Shown piece after piece: positions 34,223-43,265 of a stretch of DNA of 64,000 bases (positions are counted from its first letter, which is position 1; every line of letters starts with the position of its first letter). Where the stretch lies: contig NZ_CP116256.1 of NCBI RefSeq assembly GCF_027947575.1, forward strand, positions 6,138,001 through 6,202,000. The letters run 5' to 3'. The notes under the pieces are model-generated. The model did not search any database. It had not been told where the DNA came from and saw only the letters and a list, made by a program, of their open reading frames with translations. This stretch comes from Streptomyces rubrogriseus (lineage in GTDB: Bacteria > Actinomycetota > Actinomycetes > Streptomycetales > Streptomycetaceae). The translations under genes and the position numbers were made by a program.

Positions 34223-34260
34223 CGGAGCCCGCCGACGGAACGTTCCGTCGGCGGGCTCCG
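34223..34260. terminator. Perfect 38-bp palindrome between the regulator and the RNase D-like gene
   Basis: Nineteen-base arms with no spacer, GC-rich outer part and AACGTT centre. It lies 141 bases after the regulator stop and 13 bases before the next promoter hexamer. It is most likely a terminator; an operator function cannot be excluded. Confidence 0.7.
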
Positions 34261-34272
34261 TCGATCCACCGA

Positions 34273-34278
34273 TACCCT
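34273..34278 (+). promoter_or_regulatory. Candidate -10 (TACCCT), leaderless start of the RNase D-like gene
   Basis: TAnnnT ending exactly seven bases before GTG 34285; no ribosome site. Confidence 0.5.
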
Positions 34279-34284
34279 TGACAG

Positions 34285-35571
34285 GTGACCGACGCCCACG
34301 AAACCGCAGCAGACCGTCCACTGCGAACCACCGGAGGCGCCCCTCCGGAAGACGCCGGATCTTCTGTGAGTCAGGCGCCGATCCCCTTGCTGGAACCGCG
34401 CGAGGGCATTCCGCCGGTGATCGCCGACGCGGACGCCCTCGCCGAGGTGACCGCCGCCTTCGCCGCCGGGAGCGGCCCCGTCGCCGTCGACGCCGAGCGC
34501 GCCTCCGGCTACCGCTACGGCCAGCGCGCGTACCTGGTGCAGCTGCGCCGTGCGGGCGCGGGGTCCGCGCTGATCGATCCGGTGGCCTGTCCCGACCTCT
34601 CCGGCCTCGGTGCGGCGATCGCCGACGCGGAGTGGGTGCTGCACGCGGCCACCCAGGATCTGCCGTGCCTGCGGGAAATAGGGATGGTGCCCACCCGCAT
34701 CTTCGACACCGAGCTGGCCGGGCGGCTCGCCGGCTTCCCGCGCGTCGGCCTCGGCGCGATGGTGGAGAACGTCCTGGGCTTCGTCCTGGAGAAGGGCCAC
34801 TCCGCCGTCGACTGGTCGACGCGCCCGCTGCCCGAGCCCTGGCTGCGCTACGCCGCGCTCGACGTCGAGCTGCTGGTCGACCTGCGGGACGCCCTGGAGA
34901 AGGAGCTGGACCGCCAGGGCAAGCTGGAGTGGGCCCGGCAGGAGTTCGACGCGATCGCCTCCGCCCCGCCGGCCGAGCCGCGCAAGGACCCGTGGCGCCG
35001 TACGTCCGGCATGCACAAGGTGCGCCGGCGCCGCCAGCTCGCCGTGGTGCGGGAGCTGTGGCAGGCCCGGGACCGGATCGCGCAGCGCCGGGACGTCTCC
35101 CCCGGCAAGGTGCTCGGGGACGCGGCCATCGTCGAGGCCGCCCTCGCGCTGCCGCCCAACGCGCACGCGCTGGCCGCGCTGAACGGGTTCGGCAGGGTGA
35201 ACCGCCGGCAGCTGGAGCAGTGGCAGCTGTCGGTCGACCGGGCCAGGGCGCTGTCCGAGTCGCAGCTGCCGCAGCCCGGCCAGCCGGTGACCGGCCCCCC
35301 GCCGCCGCGGGCGTGGGCCGACAAGGACCCGGCCGCCGCGGCCCGGCTGACCGCGGCACGCGCGGCGGTGACGGCGCTGGCCGAGCGGCTGGGCATGCCC
35401 CAGGAGAACCTGATCACGCCCGACACGGTGCGCCGGGTCTGCTGGGAGCCGCCCGCGGTGGTCGACGCCGAGTCCGTGGGCGCGGCCCTCGCCGGACACG
35501 GGGCCCGGCCCTGGCAGGTGGAGCAGGTGACACCGGTACTGGTGGCGGCGCTGAGCCGGGAGGCGGCGTAG
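34285..35571 (+). CDS. RNase D-like 3'-5' exonuclease with HRDC domain
   Basis: A 428-residue DEDDy nuclease. Exo I is VAVDAERASG (Asp and Glu near residues 69-71), Exo II is HAATQDLPCL and Exo III is RYAALDVELL with the catalytic Tyr/Asp. An HRDC-type helical domain (about 235-310) and a C-terminal helical domain follow. Related enzymes trim structured RNAs such as tRNA precursors. The start is leaderless at GTG 34285. Confidence 0.9.
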   Translation: MTDAHETAADRPLRTTGGAPPEDAGSSVSQAPIPLLEPREGIPPVIADADALAEVTAAFAAGSGPVAVDAERASGYRYGQRAYLVQLRRAGAGSALIDPVACPDLSGLGAAIADAEWVLHAATQDLPCLREIGMVPTRIFDTELAGRLAGFPRVGLGAMVENVLGFVLEKGHSAVDWSTRPLPEPWLRYAALDVELLVDLRDALEKELDRQGKLEWARQEFDAIASAPPAEPRKDPWRRTSGMHKVRRRRQLAVVRELWQARDRIAQRRDVSPGKVLGDAAIVEAALALPPNAHALAALNGFGRVNRRQLEQWQLSVDRARALSESQLPQPGQPVTGPPPPRAWADKDPAAAARLTAARAAVTALAERLGMPQENLITPDTVRRVCWEPPAVVDAESVGAALAGHGARPWQVEQVTPVLVAALSREAA

Positions 35572-35678
35572 CGGGAGCGGCGGATTCCGGCCAAGGTCGT
35601 GGGTGCGGTACTTCCTCCGGTGGTGTGACGGACGGTGTGACCTTCGCCGCTCCGGCCGGGGGGACTGGGCAGCTACGT

Positions 35679-35714
35679 TACTCATAAGTAGCATGGGGCT
35701 GAGCGCGCGCTCAG
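35679..35714. promoter_or_regulatory. Operator-like palindromes upstream of fadA
   Basis: TTACTCATAAGTAG (35679-35692; TACT/AGTA arms) and the perfect 16-bp palindrome CTGAGCGCGCGCTCAG (35699-35714) lie 50-85 bases before the fadA start. They suit a TetR-type fatty-acid regulator, but the protein is not identified. Confidence 0.5.
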
Positions 35715-35763
35715 TGCATGCGTGCCGCAGCAGTGCCATCCCGCACCCTGGAGGAGAGCCATC

Positions 35764-36981
35764 GTGCCTCGTACCGTCAGGGACGTCGTCTTCGTCGACG
35801 GCGTCCGCACCCCGTTCGGCAAGGCGGGCCCGAAGGGCGTCTACCACGAGACCCGCGCCGACGACCTGGTCGTGAAGGCGATCCGGGAGCTGCTGCGCCG
35901 CAACCCCGGTCTCGACCCCAAGAAGATCGACGAGGTCGCCGTCGCCGCGACCACGCAGATCGGCGACCAGGGCCTGACCATCGGCCGCACCGCCGGCATC
36001 CTGGCGGGCCTGCCCACCTCGGTCCCGGGCTACTCCATCGACCGCATGTGCGCGGGCGCCCTGACCGCCGTCACCTCGGTGGCCGGCTCGGTCGCCTTCG
36101 GCGCGTACGACGTCGCGATCGCGGGCGGTGTCGAGCACATGGGCCGCCACCCGATGGGCGAGGGCGTGGACCCGAACCCGCGGTTCGTCAGCGAGAAGCT
36201 GGTCGACGAGTCCGCCCTGTTCATGGGCATGACCGCGGAGAACCTGCACGACCGCTACCCCTCGATCACCAAGCAGCGCGCCGACGAGTACGCGGTGCGC
36301 TCCCAGGAGAAGGCCGCCAAGGCCTACGCCAACGGCCAGATCCAGGCCGACCTGGTGCCGGTCTCGGTGCGCCGCACCAACGAAGAGGCCGGTGAGACGG
36401 GCTGGGGCCTGGTCACCGCCGACGAGCCGATGCGTCCGGGCACCACGCTGGAGAACCTGGCGGGCCTGAAGACGCCGTTCCGCGTGCACGGCCGGGTCAC
36501 CGCGGGCAACGCGGCCGGTCTGAACGACGGCGCGACCGCCTCCCTCATCGCGAGCGAGGACTTCGCCCGCGAGAACAACCTCCCCGTGAAGATGCGCCTG
36601 GTCGCGTACTCCTTCGCGGGCGTCGAGCCGGAGGTCATGGGCTACGGCCCGATCCCGGCCACCGAGAAGGCCCTCGCGCAGGCGGGTCTGTCCATCTCGG
36701 ACATCGGCCTGTTCGAGATCAACGAGGCCTTCGCCGTCCAGGTCCTCGCGTTCCTGGAGCACTACGGCATCGCCGACGACGACGCGCGCGTCAACCAGTA
36801 CGGCGGCGCCATCGCCTTCGGCCACCCGCTGGCCTCCTCCGGCGTCCGGCTGATGACGCAGCTGGCCCGCCAGTTCGAGGAGCAGCCGCACGTCCGCTAC
36901 GGCCTGACCACCATGTGCGTCGGCTTCGGCATGGGCGCGACGGTCATCTGGGAGAACCCGCACTTCGAGGGGGACAAGTGA
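35764..36981 (+). CDS. fadA: Acetyl-CoA acyltransferase (3-ketoacyl-CoA thiolase)
   Basis: A 405-residue thiolase performing the last step of beta-oxidation. The acylated Cys is in SIDRMCAGALTA (about residue 90); GHPLASSGVR gives the catalytic His; CVGFGMGATV gives the second Cys. GTG 35764 has GGAGGAG eight bases upstream. Its stop overlaps the fadB start by four bases, so the two subunits of the trifunctional complex are made together. It sits downstream of operator-like palindromes. Confidence 0.95.
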   Translation: MPRTVRDVVFVDGVRTPFGKAGPKGVYHETRADDLVVKAIRELLRRNPGLDPKKIDEVAVAATTQIGDQGLTIGRTAGILAGLPTSVPGYSIDRMCAGALTAVTSVAGSVAFGAYDVAIAGGVEHMGRHPMGEGVDPNPRFVSEKLVDESALFMGMTAENLHDRYPSITKQRADEYAVRSQEKAAKAYANGQIQADLVPVSVRRTNEEAGETGWGLVTADEPMRPGTTLENLAGLKTPFRVHGRVTAGNAAGLNDGATASLIASEDFARENNLPVKMRLVAYSFAGVEPEVMGYGPIPATEKALAQAGLSISDIGLFEINEAFAVQVLAFLEHYGIADDDARVNQYGGAIAFGHPLASSGVRLMTQLARQFEEQPHVRYGLTTMCVGFGMGATVIWENPHFEGDK

Positions 36982-39107
36982 GCACCACCGCAGAGCTGCT
37001 GAAGGGTGCGGCCGAGCTGTTCCCCGGCGAGGTCGTCACCAGCGCCCACGTGCGCCACTTCGACCTCCCCCTGGGCGCCGGGCGTTTCGCCCTCGTCACC
37101 CTGGACAACGGCCACGACCACACCAAGCCGACCACGCTCGGCCCGCAGTCGCTGGCGAACATCGACGCCGCGCTCGACCAGGTCGAGAAGGAGGCCGCGG
37201 ACGGCGACATCGTCGGCGTCGGCGTCACCGGCAAGCCGTTCATCTTCGCGGTGGGCGCCGACCTCAAGGGCGTCGAGCTGCTCAAGCGGCACGAGGACGC
37301 GCTGGCCATCGGCAAGGGCGGCCACGACGTCCTCAAGCGCCTGGCGAACCTCGCGGTGCCGTCGTTCGCGTACTACAACGGCGCGGCCATGGGCGGCGGC
37401 GTGGAGATCGGCCTGCACTGCACCTACCGCACGGTGTCGGCGGCCCTCCCGGCCTTCTCCCTCCCCGAGGTCTTCCTCGGCCTGGTCCCCGGCTGGGGCG
37501 GCTGCACGCTGCTGCCGAACCTGATCGGCGCCGACAAAGCCGTCTCGGTGATCATCGAGAACAGCCTCAACCAGAACAAGCAGCTCAAGGGCGAGCAGGT
37601 CTTCGAACTCGGCATCGCCGACGCGATCTTCGAGGGCGCGGACTTCCTGGAGCAGTCGCTGCTGTGGACGGCGTCCGTCCTCAAGGGCGAGATCACCGTC
37701 GAGCGTCCGCTGATCGACCGCGGCGAGGCCTGGGACCAGGCGGTCGCGCGCGGCCGGTTCATCGCCGACGGCAAGGTGCACGGTGCCGCCCCGGCCGCCT
37801 ACCGCGCCCTGGACATCGTCGCCGCCGCCAAGAACGGCGACCTCCAGCAGGGCTACGACGCCGAGGACCAGGCCCTCGCCGACCTGATCATGGGCGGCGA
37901 ACTGCGCTCCGGCATCTACGCCTTCAACCTGGTCCAGAAGCGCGGCAAGCGCCCGGCGGGTGCGCCCGACAAGTCGCTGGCCCGCCCGGTCACCAAGGTG
38001 GGCGTGGTCGGCGCCGGTCTGATGGCCTCCCAGCTCGCGCTGCTCTTCCTGCGCCGCCTGGAGGTCCCGGTCGTCCTCACCGACATCGACCAGGAGCGCG
38101 TCGACAAGGGCGTGGGCTACGTCCACGCCGAGATCGACAAGCTGCTCGGCAAGGGCCGTGTCAACCAGGACAAGGCCAACCGCCTCAAGGCCCTGGTGAC
38201 CGGCGTCCTGGACAAGGCCGAGGGCTTCGCGGACGCCGACTTCGTCATCGAGGCCGTCTTCGAGGAGATGGGCGTCAAGCAGAAGGTCTTCGCCGAGGTC
38301 GAGGCGGTGGCCCCCGCGCACGCGATCCTGGCCACGAACACCTCCTCCCTCTCCGTCTCGGAGATGGCCTCGAAGCTGAAGCACCCCGAGCGGGTCGTCG
38401 GCTTCCACTTCTTCAACCCGGTCGCGATCCTGCCGCTGCTGGAGATCGTCCGCGGCGAGCAGACCGACGAGGCCTCGCTGGCCACGGCGTTCGGCGTCGC
38501 CAAGAAGCTGAAGAAGACCGCGGTCCTGGTCAAGGACGCCCCGGCGTTCGTGGTGAACCGCATCCTGACCCGCTTCATGGGCGAGATCCAGAACGTCATC
38601 GACGAGGGCACCCCGGTGCCGGTGGCGGAGAAGGCGGTGGAGCCCCTCGGCCTGCCGATGTCCCCGCTGGTCCTCCTGGAGCTGGTCGGCCCGGCCATCG
38701 GCCTGCACGTCTCGGAGACCCTCAACCGCGCCTTCCCGGAGCGCTTCACGGTCTCCCCGAACCTCAAGGCGGTCGTCGAGGCGGGCAAGCGCGGCTTCTA
38801 CGTCTACGACAGCGGCAAGCCGGAGCTGGACCCGGAGGTCGCCGCGCTCCTCAAGCAGGGCGACTCCGTCCTGACCGAAGAGCAGGTCCGCGACCGCGTC
38901 CTGGACGCGGTGGCCCAGGAGATCGGCCTGATGCTCGACGAGGGCGTCGTCGCCGAGGCCCAGGACGTCGACCTCTGCCTGATCACCGGCGCCGGCTGGC
39001 CCTTCCACCTGGGCGGCATCACGCCGTACCTGGACCGCGAGGGGGTCTCGGAGCGGGTGAACGGGAAGCGGTTCCTGGAGGCGGGGGTGGCGTCGGTACC
39101 GGCGTGA
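36978..39107 (+). CDS. fadB: Fatty-acid oxidation complex alpha subunit (enoyl-CoA hydratase/3-hydroxyacyl-CoA dehydrogenase)
   Basis: A 709-residue fusion. Residues about 20-230 are the crotonase fold with FAVGADLKGVE and NGAAMGGGVEIGLHC oxyanion segments. The NAD-binding dehydrogenase starts near 335 (KVGVVGAGLMASQLALLFL), with NTSSLSVSEM and the catalytic GFHFFNPVAILPLLEI. The C-terminal dehydrogenase domain contains NRILTRFMGEI. It hydrates and oxidises acyl-CoA before FadA cleaves it. GTG 36978 overlaps the fadA stop. A strong hairpin follows. Confidence 0.95.
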   Translation: MSTTAELLKGAAELFPGEVVTSAHVRHFDLPLGAGRFALVTLDNGHDHTKPTTLGPQSLANIDAALDQVEKEAADGDIVGVGVTGKPFIFAVGADLKGVELLKRHEDALAIGKGGHDVLKRLANLAVPSFAYYNGAAMGGGVEIGLHCTYRTVSAALPAFSLPEVFLGLVPGWGGCTLLPNLIGADKAVSVIIENSLNQNKQLKGEQVFELGIADAIFEGADFLEQSLLWTASVLKGEITVERPLIDRGEAWDQAVARGRFIADGKVHGAAPAAYRALDIVAAAKNGDLQQGYDAEDQALADLIMGGELRSGIYAFNLVQKRGKRPAGAPDKSLARPVTKVGVVGAGLMASQLALLFLRRLEVPVVLTDIDQERVDKGVGYVHAEIDKLLGKGRVNQDKANRLKALVTGVLDKAEGFADADFVIEAVFEEMGVKQKVFAEVEAVAPAHAILATNTSSLSVSEMASKLKHPERVVGFHFFNPVAILPLLEIVRGEQTDEASLATAFGVAKKLKKTAVLVKDAPAFVVNRILTRFMGEIQNVIDEGTPVPVAEKAVEPLGLPMSPLVLLELVGPAIGLHVSETLNRAFPERFTVSPNLKAVVEAGKRGFYVYDSGKPELDPEVAALLKQGDSVLTEEQVRDRVLDAVAQEIGLMLDEGVVAEAQDVDLCLITGAGWPFHLGGITPYLDREGVSERVNGKRFLEAGVASVPA

Positions 39108-39122
39108 CCTCCCGGAGCAGGT

Positions 39123-39155
39123 GAAGTGGGCCCCGCCGACGGCGGGGCCCACTTC
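39123..39155. terminator. Bidirectional hairpin between fadB and the PIG-L gene
   Basis: Perfect 15-bp arms (39123-39137/39141-39155, GAAGTGGGCCCCGCC) with a three-base loop between two convergent genes. Confidence 0.85.
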
Positions 39156-39172
39156 GGCGTTCGGAGCCGCGC

Positions 39173-41140
39173 TCAGCAGAGCCAGGGGCCGAGCGGACTG
39201 CTCACGGACGCGGAGAGCTGGCGGCGGACGTGCAGCCGGCCGTCCACGCCGATGACGGCCACCACCAACGCGCCCTGTGCGTCGTACGCCATGGCCGGGG
39301 CGTACGCGAACGTCTCGCCCGACTCGTGCCAGTGCGCGCCGGAGTGGTCCTTGTCCCGGTCGGGCAGGGAGACCACGAGCCGTCCACTGCTGCCGCGGTG
39401 CGCGAGGAACGCCTCGCGGGCACCCCGTTCCGGAGCCCACAGCGCCGCGACGGCGCCGGTGCCGCCGTGGCCGCCGACCCCGGCGCCGGAACCGGGCCAG
39501 CGGCCGTCGGCGTGCTGCCGGTAGGCCATGACCTGCTGGGTGCCCGCCTCCCGGAAGTACAGGCAGGTGCGCTCGTCGCCCGAGTCCACCGCGGTGATTC
39601 CGCCCGTCGCGGGCCGGCCCGTGCGCAGGGTGTCGTCGAGCAGGAAGGAACCGCCGGGCTCGGCCTGGTACCAGCGCCATACCGAGTTCTTCCCCGGCAC
39701 GTACAGCTCCACGGTGCCCCGCGAGGTGGTCAGCGTGGTGCCCGCGTCCTGGACGAAGTTGCCGCCGATGCCGGTCCAGGCAGTCCAGTTGCCGTCCGTG
39801 TCCCGGCCGCGGTGGGAGATGCCCTGGTCGAAGTCGCGGACGAAGACGTGCAGCCGGCCGGCCCCGTCGACGGCCGCCGACGGTACGCCGACCTCCCGCT
39901 GCCGGCGCCCGTCGGCCTGGGTCCAGTCGGGGTTCTCCAGGGAGTGCCAGCCGCTGAAACCGTTGCCGTCGGCATCCTGCACGGTGTGCACGACGTCGGC
40001 GGTGACCGTGCCGCCCGCGACCACCTGACGGCGCAGGCCCACCAGTTCCGCGGGACCGCCGGGCAGCCCGGCCACCGCGAGCGTGGACGCGAGCCAGCCG
40101 TCGCCCAGGACGTACGGGCCCTTCCACTCACCGCTCGCCGGAGCGGTCTCGGTCCAGAAGGCGAGCCGGCCGGCCAGCACCCCGAAGGCGTTCAGCCGCC
40201 CGCCCGGCCCCAGCCGCAGCCAGTCCGTGGTGGGCGAGTAGCGGTAGGCGCAGCTCAGCATGTGCGTACTGCGGTACGGGTTGCCGCCCAGTTGCCGGTC
40301 ACCGCAGGTGCCGCAGGTGCCGTGCCGACAGGTCGCGGGTGCGTCGATGCCGGCGTACGTCGCCAGGTACGCGGCCTTTTCCGTGGCGGCCGCCGAGTCG
40401 AGGTTGTAGCCCCAGAAGCGGTTGGCGTAGGCGCGGTAGCACTCGACGACCGGGTTGTGCCCCGCCTCGCGGTGACGGGCGAGGGCCGCGAGCGCGAACT
40501 CGGCGGTGACCGTGTGGTCGACGTGGTCGGAGCAGACGAACTCCGTCTTTCCGCCGTCGTGTTCGGGGTCGGGGTCCATCGTCCGCACGGACGTCGGACG
40601 AAGGTGACCCAGCAGCGCGGCGAGCCCCGTGATGACCTGCTCGCGGGTGACGTGCTGGACCTCGCCGACCGTGCAGCCGTGCACCGGCAGTGTGGCCTGG
40701 GTGTGCAGCGTGCCGCCCCACAACTGGTGCAGCCGGGTGCGGACACCCCGCGGCCCGGGGGCGCCCATGTGCAGCTGGAGGAAGTACAGGCACACCTTGT
40801 CGTGGCCGGTGAGCACGAACCGCTCGGCGGCGAAGCCGGGGACGAGGTCCACGGGCTCCCGCCGCCAGGGGTGGTCGCGGTCACCGGTCACCATCAGGGC
40901 GTACGCGGACCGGAGTCCGCAGCCGCGTTCGGTGCTGTACCGGGCGAAGTCCGGCGCCGTCCCGCCGCGCCCCGGATCGCCGGTGTCGGCGTTGATGCCG
41001 TCGCCCTCCCCCGCGGTCACCACCACCGTGGTGACCTGATCGCCGTCCTGGAGGGAACGGGCCAGGTCGGGGTTCATGAAGTAGAGGTCGTCGTCCTGGT
41101 GCGCGATGATGTGCAGGACGGAACGGGCCGTCGCGGTCAC
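39173..41140 (-). CDS. PIG-L-family deacetylase fused to lectin-like beta-propeller repeats
   Basis: A 655-residue protein, last in the Stealth operon. The N-terminal domain (1 to about 270) is a PIG-L (LmbE) fold: zinc motif AHQDDD (13-18; usual AHPDDE) and the third ligand in CSDHVDH. It would deacetylate a GlcNAc-type sugar. Residues about 300-655 are four to five repeats with G-x-hydrophobic-HVFVRD or LYFREAG patterns and W-x-W stretches, like PLL-type lectin propellers. No signal is seen. GTG 41140 has TTTGGAGG upstream and lies 31 bases after the glycosyltransferase stop. The same repeat type forms the two proteins at 49911 and 51244. Confidence 0.85.
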   Translation of the reverse strand: MTATARSVLHIIAHQDDDLYFMNPDLARSLQDGDQVTTVVVTAGEGDGINADTGDPGRGGTAPDFARYSTERGCGLRSAYALMVTGDRDHPWRREPVDLVPGFAAERFVLTGHDKVCLYFLQLHMGAPGPRGVRTRLHQLWGGTLHTQATLPVHGCTVGEVQHVTREQVITGLAALLGHLRPTSVRTMDPDPEHDGGKTEFVCSDHVDHTVTAEFALAALARHREAGHNPVVECYRAYANRFWGYNLDSAAATEKAAYLATYAGIDAPATCRHGTCGTCGDRQLGGNPYRSTHMLSCAYRYSPTTDWLRLGPGGRLNAFGVLAGRLAFWTETAPASGEWKGPYVLGDGWLASTLAVAGLPGGPAELVGLRRQVVAGGTVTADVVHTVQDADGNGFSGWHSLENPDWTQADGRRQREVGVPSAAVDGAGRLHVFVRDFDQGISHRGRDTDGNWTAWTGIGGNFVQDAGTTLTTSRGTVELYVPGKNSVWRWYQAEPGGSFLLDDTLRTGRPATGGITAVDSGDERTCLYFREAGTQQVMAYRQHADGRWPGSGAGVGGHGGTGAVAALWAPERGAREAFLAHRGSSGRLVVSLPDRDKDHSGAHWHESGETFAYAPAMAYDAQGALVVAVIGVDGRLHVRRQLSASVSSPLGPWLC

Positions 41141-41171
41141 CGGTCCTCCAAAGTGGTCGGTCGTCGTCGGA

Positions 41172-43265
41172 TCATCGGTCCACCACGTTCATGGCCATGG
41201 CCCCGGAGGCCGAGCAGTAGGGCCGCACCCAGACCGGCCGGGCCGGGTGGATCACGGCAAGGTCCGATATCCCGTCCCCGGTCAGCGGGAGGGACGGGTA
41301 GGCGTAGGCGCCCTTGACGTCCGGGAAGTCCTCCAGCAGGTGGCACACCCGCACCTTGCGCCGGTCGTGCGGGTCGGGTTGCAGCCACCAGTCCCAGTCC
41401 TCCCAGCGTTCCAGGCGGTGGTCGACGACGCGTCGCACCGGCACGTGCGCCCGGAACGCGTGGCGGCCGAGGACCTCCACGGGCACGGTGAAGTTCTTGC
41501 CGTGCGGACCGCGGCGGCTCACGACGAACAACGCGCCCGGTTCGATCCGGCGGCCGCCGCACAGGACGCCCCGCAGCGTGATGGCACCGTCCCCCAGCTC
41601 GACGGTCGCGCACTCGACGTGTTCCTCGCGCAGCACCGTGCGCAGCATGAGCCGGCCGTTGGGCTGGGCGTAGGGCAGGTTCCAGGTGACCGGCCCGGTC
41701 GGCGGACGGCCCACCAGGTCGGCCCGGGCGTCGATCAGCGCCCGGGTGTCCCGGATGCCCGCCTTCATGTGCACGGTCTTCGACCTGGCCGAACGCATCG
41801 TCACCTGCCAGCGTCCGTCGCCGAGTTCGTCCAGGGCCGAGGGGCCCAGCGCCGCCGTGTACCGGGTGCCTCCGTTGTCGAGGTCCGTCCGCGAGGTGCG
41901 CACGGGCACATCGGGGCGCCGGTTGCCGTCGGACGGCTTGTGGCGCAGTACGAACTGCCAGCGGTGACGGCCGTCGCCGGGGCCCTCGGTGCTGAAGCGC
42001 AGCCAGCCCGCGCCGTCGGCGACGACGTCCACGGTCGCCGCGCCGATGCCCACCGGGGGGACGGTGGCCGGGGCCCCCGTCCGCCGGGACGCGGCCGGTG
42101 CGCGGTAGCCGCGGACGGCGGCGGCCCGGCGGCGGGCGGCGTCCTCGAAGAGCCGCACATAGCGGTCCGCGACGGCGGCCGGATCGTAGCGGGCGGCGTT
42201 GCGCAGGGCCGCCTCGCCCATGTCGCGTCGCAGCACCTCGTCGGCCATGAGGCGGCGCAGCCCCCAGGCGATGCCCGACACCTGCCCGTTGGGCACCAGG
42301 AAGCCGTCCTCGCCGTCGCTGAGGATCTCCCGGGGCCCGACCGGGCAGTCGGTGGAGACCACGGGCAGTCCGCAGCGCATCGCCTCCACCAGGGTCATGC
42401 CGAAGGACTCCGCGCTGGAGGTGACGGCCGCTATGGACCCCTTCGCCCACTCGGAATCGATCGGCGAGAACCCGCCCATGAGCAACGCCCGCCCGGACAG
42501 TCCGAGTTCGGTGACGAGCGTGCGCAGCTTTCCGGCCTCCCCGCCGTCGCCGTAAATGCGCAGCTGCCAGTCGGGGAACTCGTCGGCGAGGCTGCCGAAG
42601 GCGCGGATCAACAGGTCGTAGCGCTTGATGTGGTGCATGCGGCCCGCGCTCACCACGATCTTGCGGGTGCAGTCCGAGGGCTGCACGGACGGCCGGGGCA
42701 CGCTGTTGGGGATGCCGACCACGGTGATGCCGGGGATCGGGGTGTTCTCCATGAAGGACCCGGCGTCGGCCTCGGTGACCGTCGTGATCGCGTCCAGCCG
42801 CGGGTACACCCGGGCCATCTCGGCACGCACCGCCGGCGGGATGGCGAGGTGCGTCATGTGCTCCTGGGCGACGCGCAGCGCGCCCTCTTTGGTGTGGGCG
42901 GCGACGAAGAGGTTGAGACTGGGCCGGGTGCCGACCACCACGTCGGCGTCGGTCCTGCGCAGGTCCCGGATGATGCGCTCGTCGGTGAACCGGCTGTACT
43001 GCGCGAAGAACTCCTCCTGTCGCGGCACCACTGCGCTCGGCTCGTCGCTGCCGGCGGCACCCCGGTCGGACGAGCCGGGACGCAGGTCGACGAGGGCCCG
43101 GACGGTGATGCGCGGGGAGATCTCGAACTTGGTCGCGTGCGCACGCCGGAAGACCGAGACGATCTCCACGTCGTGGTGGACGGAGAGGGCCTCGGCGAGG
43201 TTGATGACGGTCCTGTTGGTGCCGCCGATGCCGTAGATGTTGTTGATCAGGAAGGAGATCTTCAC
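41172..43265 (-). CDS. GT4-type glycosyltransferase with C-terminal extension
   Basis: A 697-residue protein. Residues 1 to about 390 are a GT-B glycosyltransferase: start KISFLINNIYGIGGTNRT, sugar-nucleotide part VVSAGRMHHIKRYDLLIRAF, and EX7E motif in AESFGMTLVEAMRCGLPVV. Residues about 400-697 form two beta-rich domains with a WxxDWDWWLQPDPHDRRKVRV segment of unknown role. It would use a UDP- or GDP-sugar to build a surface polymer. GTG 43265 overlaps the preceding Stealth stop by four bases. Confidence 0.88.
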   Translation of the reverse strand: MKISFLINNIYGIGGTNRTVINLAEALSVHHDVEIVSVFRRAHATKFEISPRITVRALVDLRPGSSDRGAAGSDEPSAVVPRQEEFFAQYSRFTDERIIRDLRRTDADVVVGTRPSLNLFVAAHTKEGALRVAQEHMTHLAIPPAVRAEMARVYPRLDAITTVTEADAGSFMENTPIPGITVVGIPNSVPRPSVQPSDCTRKIVVSAGRMHHIKRYDLLIRAFGSLADEFPDWQLRIYGDGGEAGKLRTLVTELGLSGRALLMGGFSPIDSEWAKGSIAAVTSSAESFGMTLVEAMRCGLPVVSTDCPVGPREILSDGEDGFLVPNGQVSGIAWGLRRLMADEVLRRDMGEAALRNAARYDPAAVADRYVRLFEDAARRRAAAVRGYRAPAASRRTGAPATVPPVGIGAATVDVVADGAGWLRFSTEGPGDGRHRWQFVLRHKPSDGNRRPDVPVRTSRTDLDNGGTRYTAALGPSALDELGDGRWQVTMRSARSKTVHMKAGIRDTRALIDARADLVGRPPTGPVTWNLPYAQPNGRLMLRTVLREEHVECATVELGDGAITLRGVLCGGRRIEPGALFVVSRRGPHGKNFTVPVEVLGRHAFRAHVPVRRVVDHRLERWEDWDWWLQPDPHDRRKVRVCHLLEDFPDVKGAYAYPSLPLTGDGISDLAVIHPARPVWVRPYCSASGAMAMNVVDR

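Noticed and set aside
36897..40127. 1076-codon minus-strand frame opposite fadB
   Set aside because: fadB is certain on the plus strand; the frame crosses a terminator and runs into the PIG-L gene in a wrong frame.
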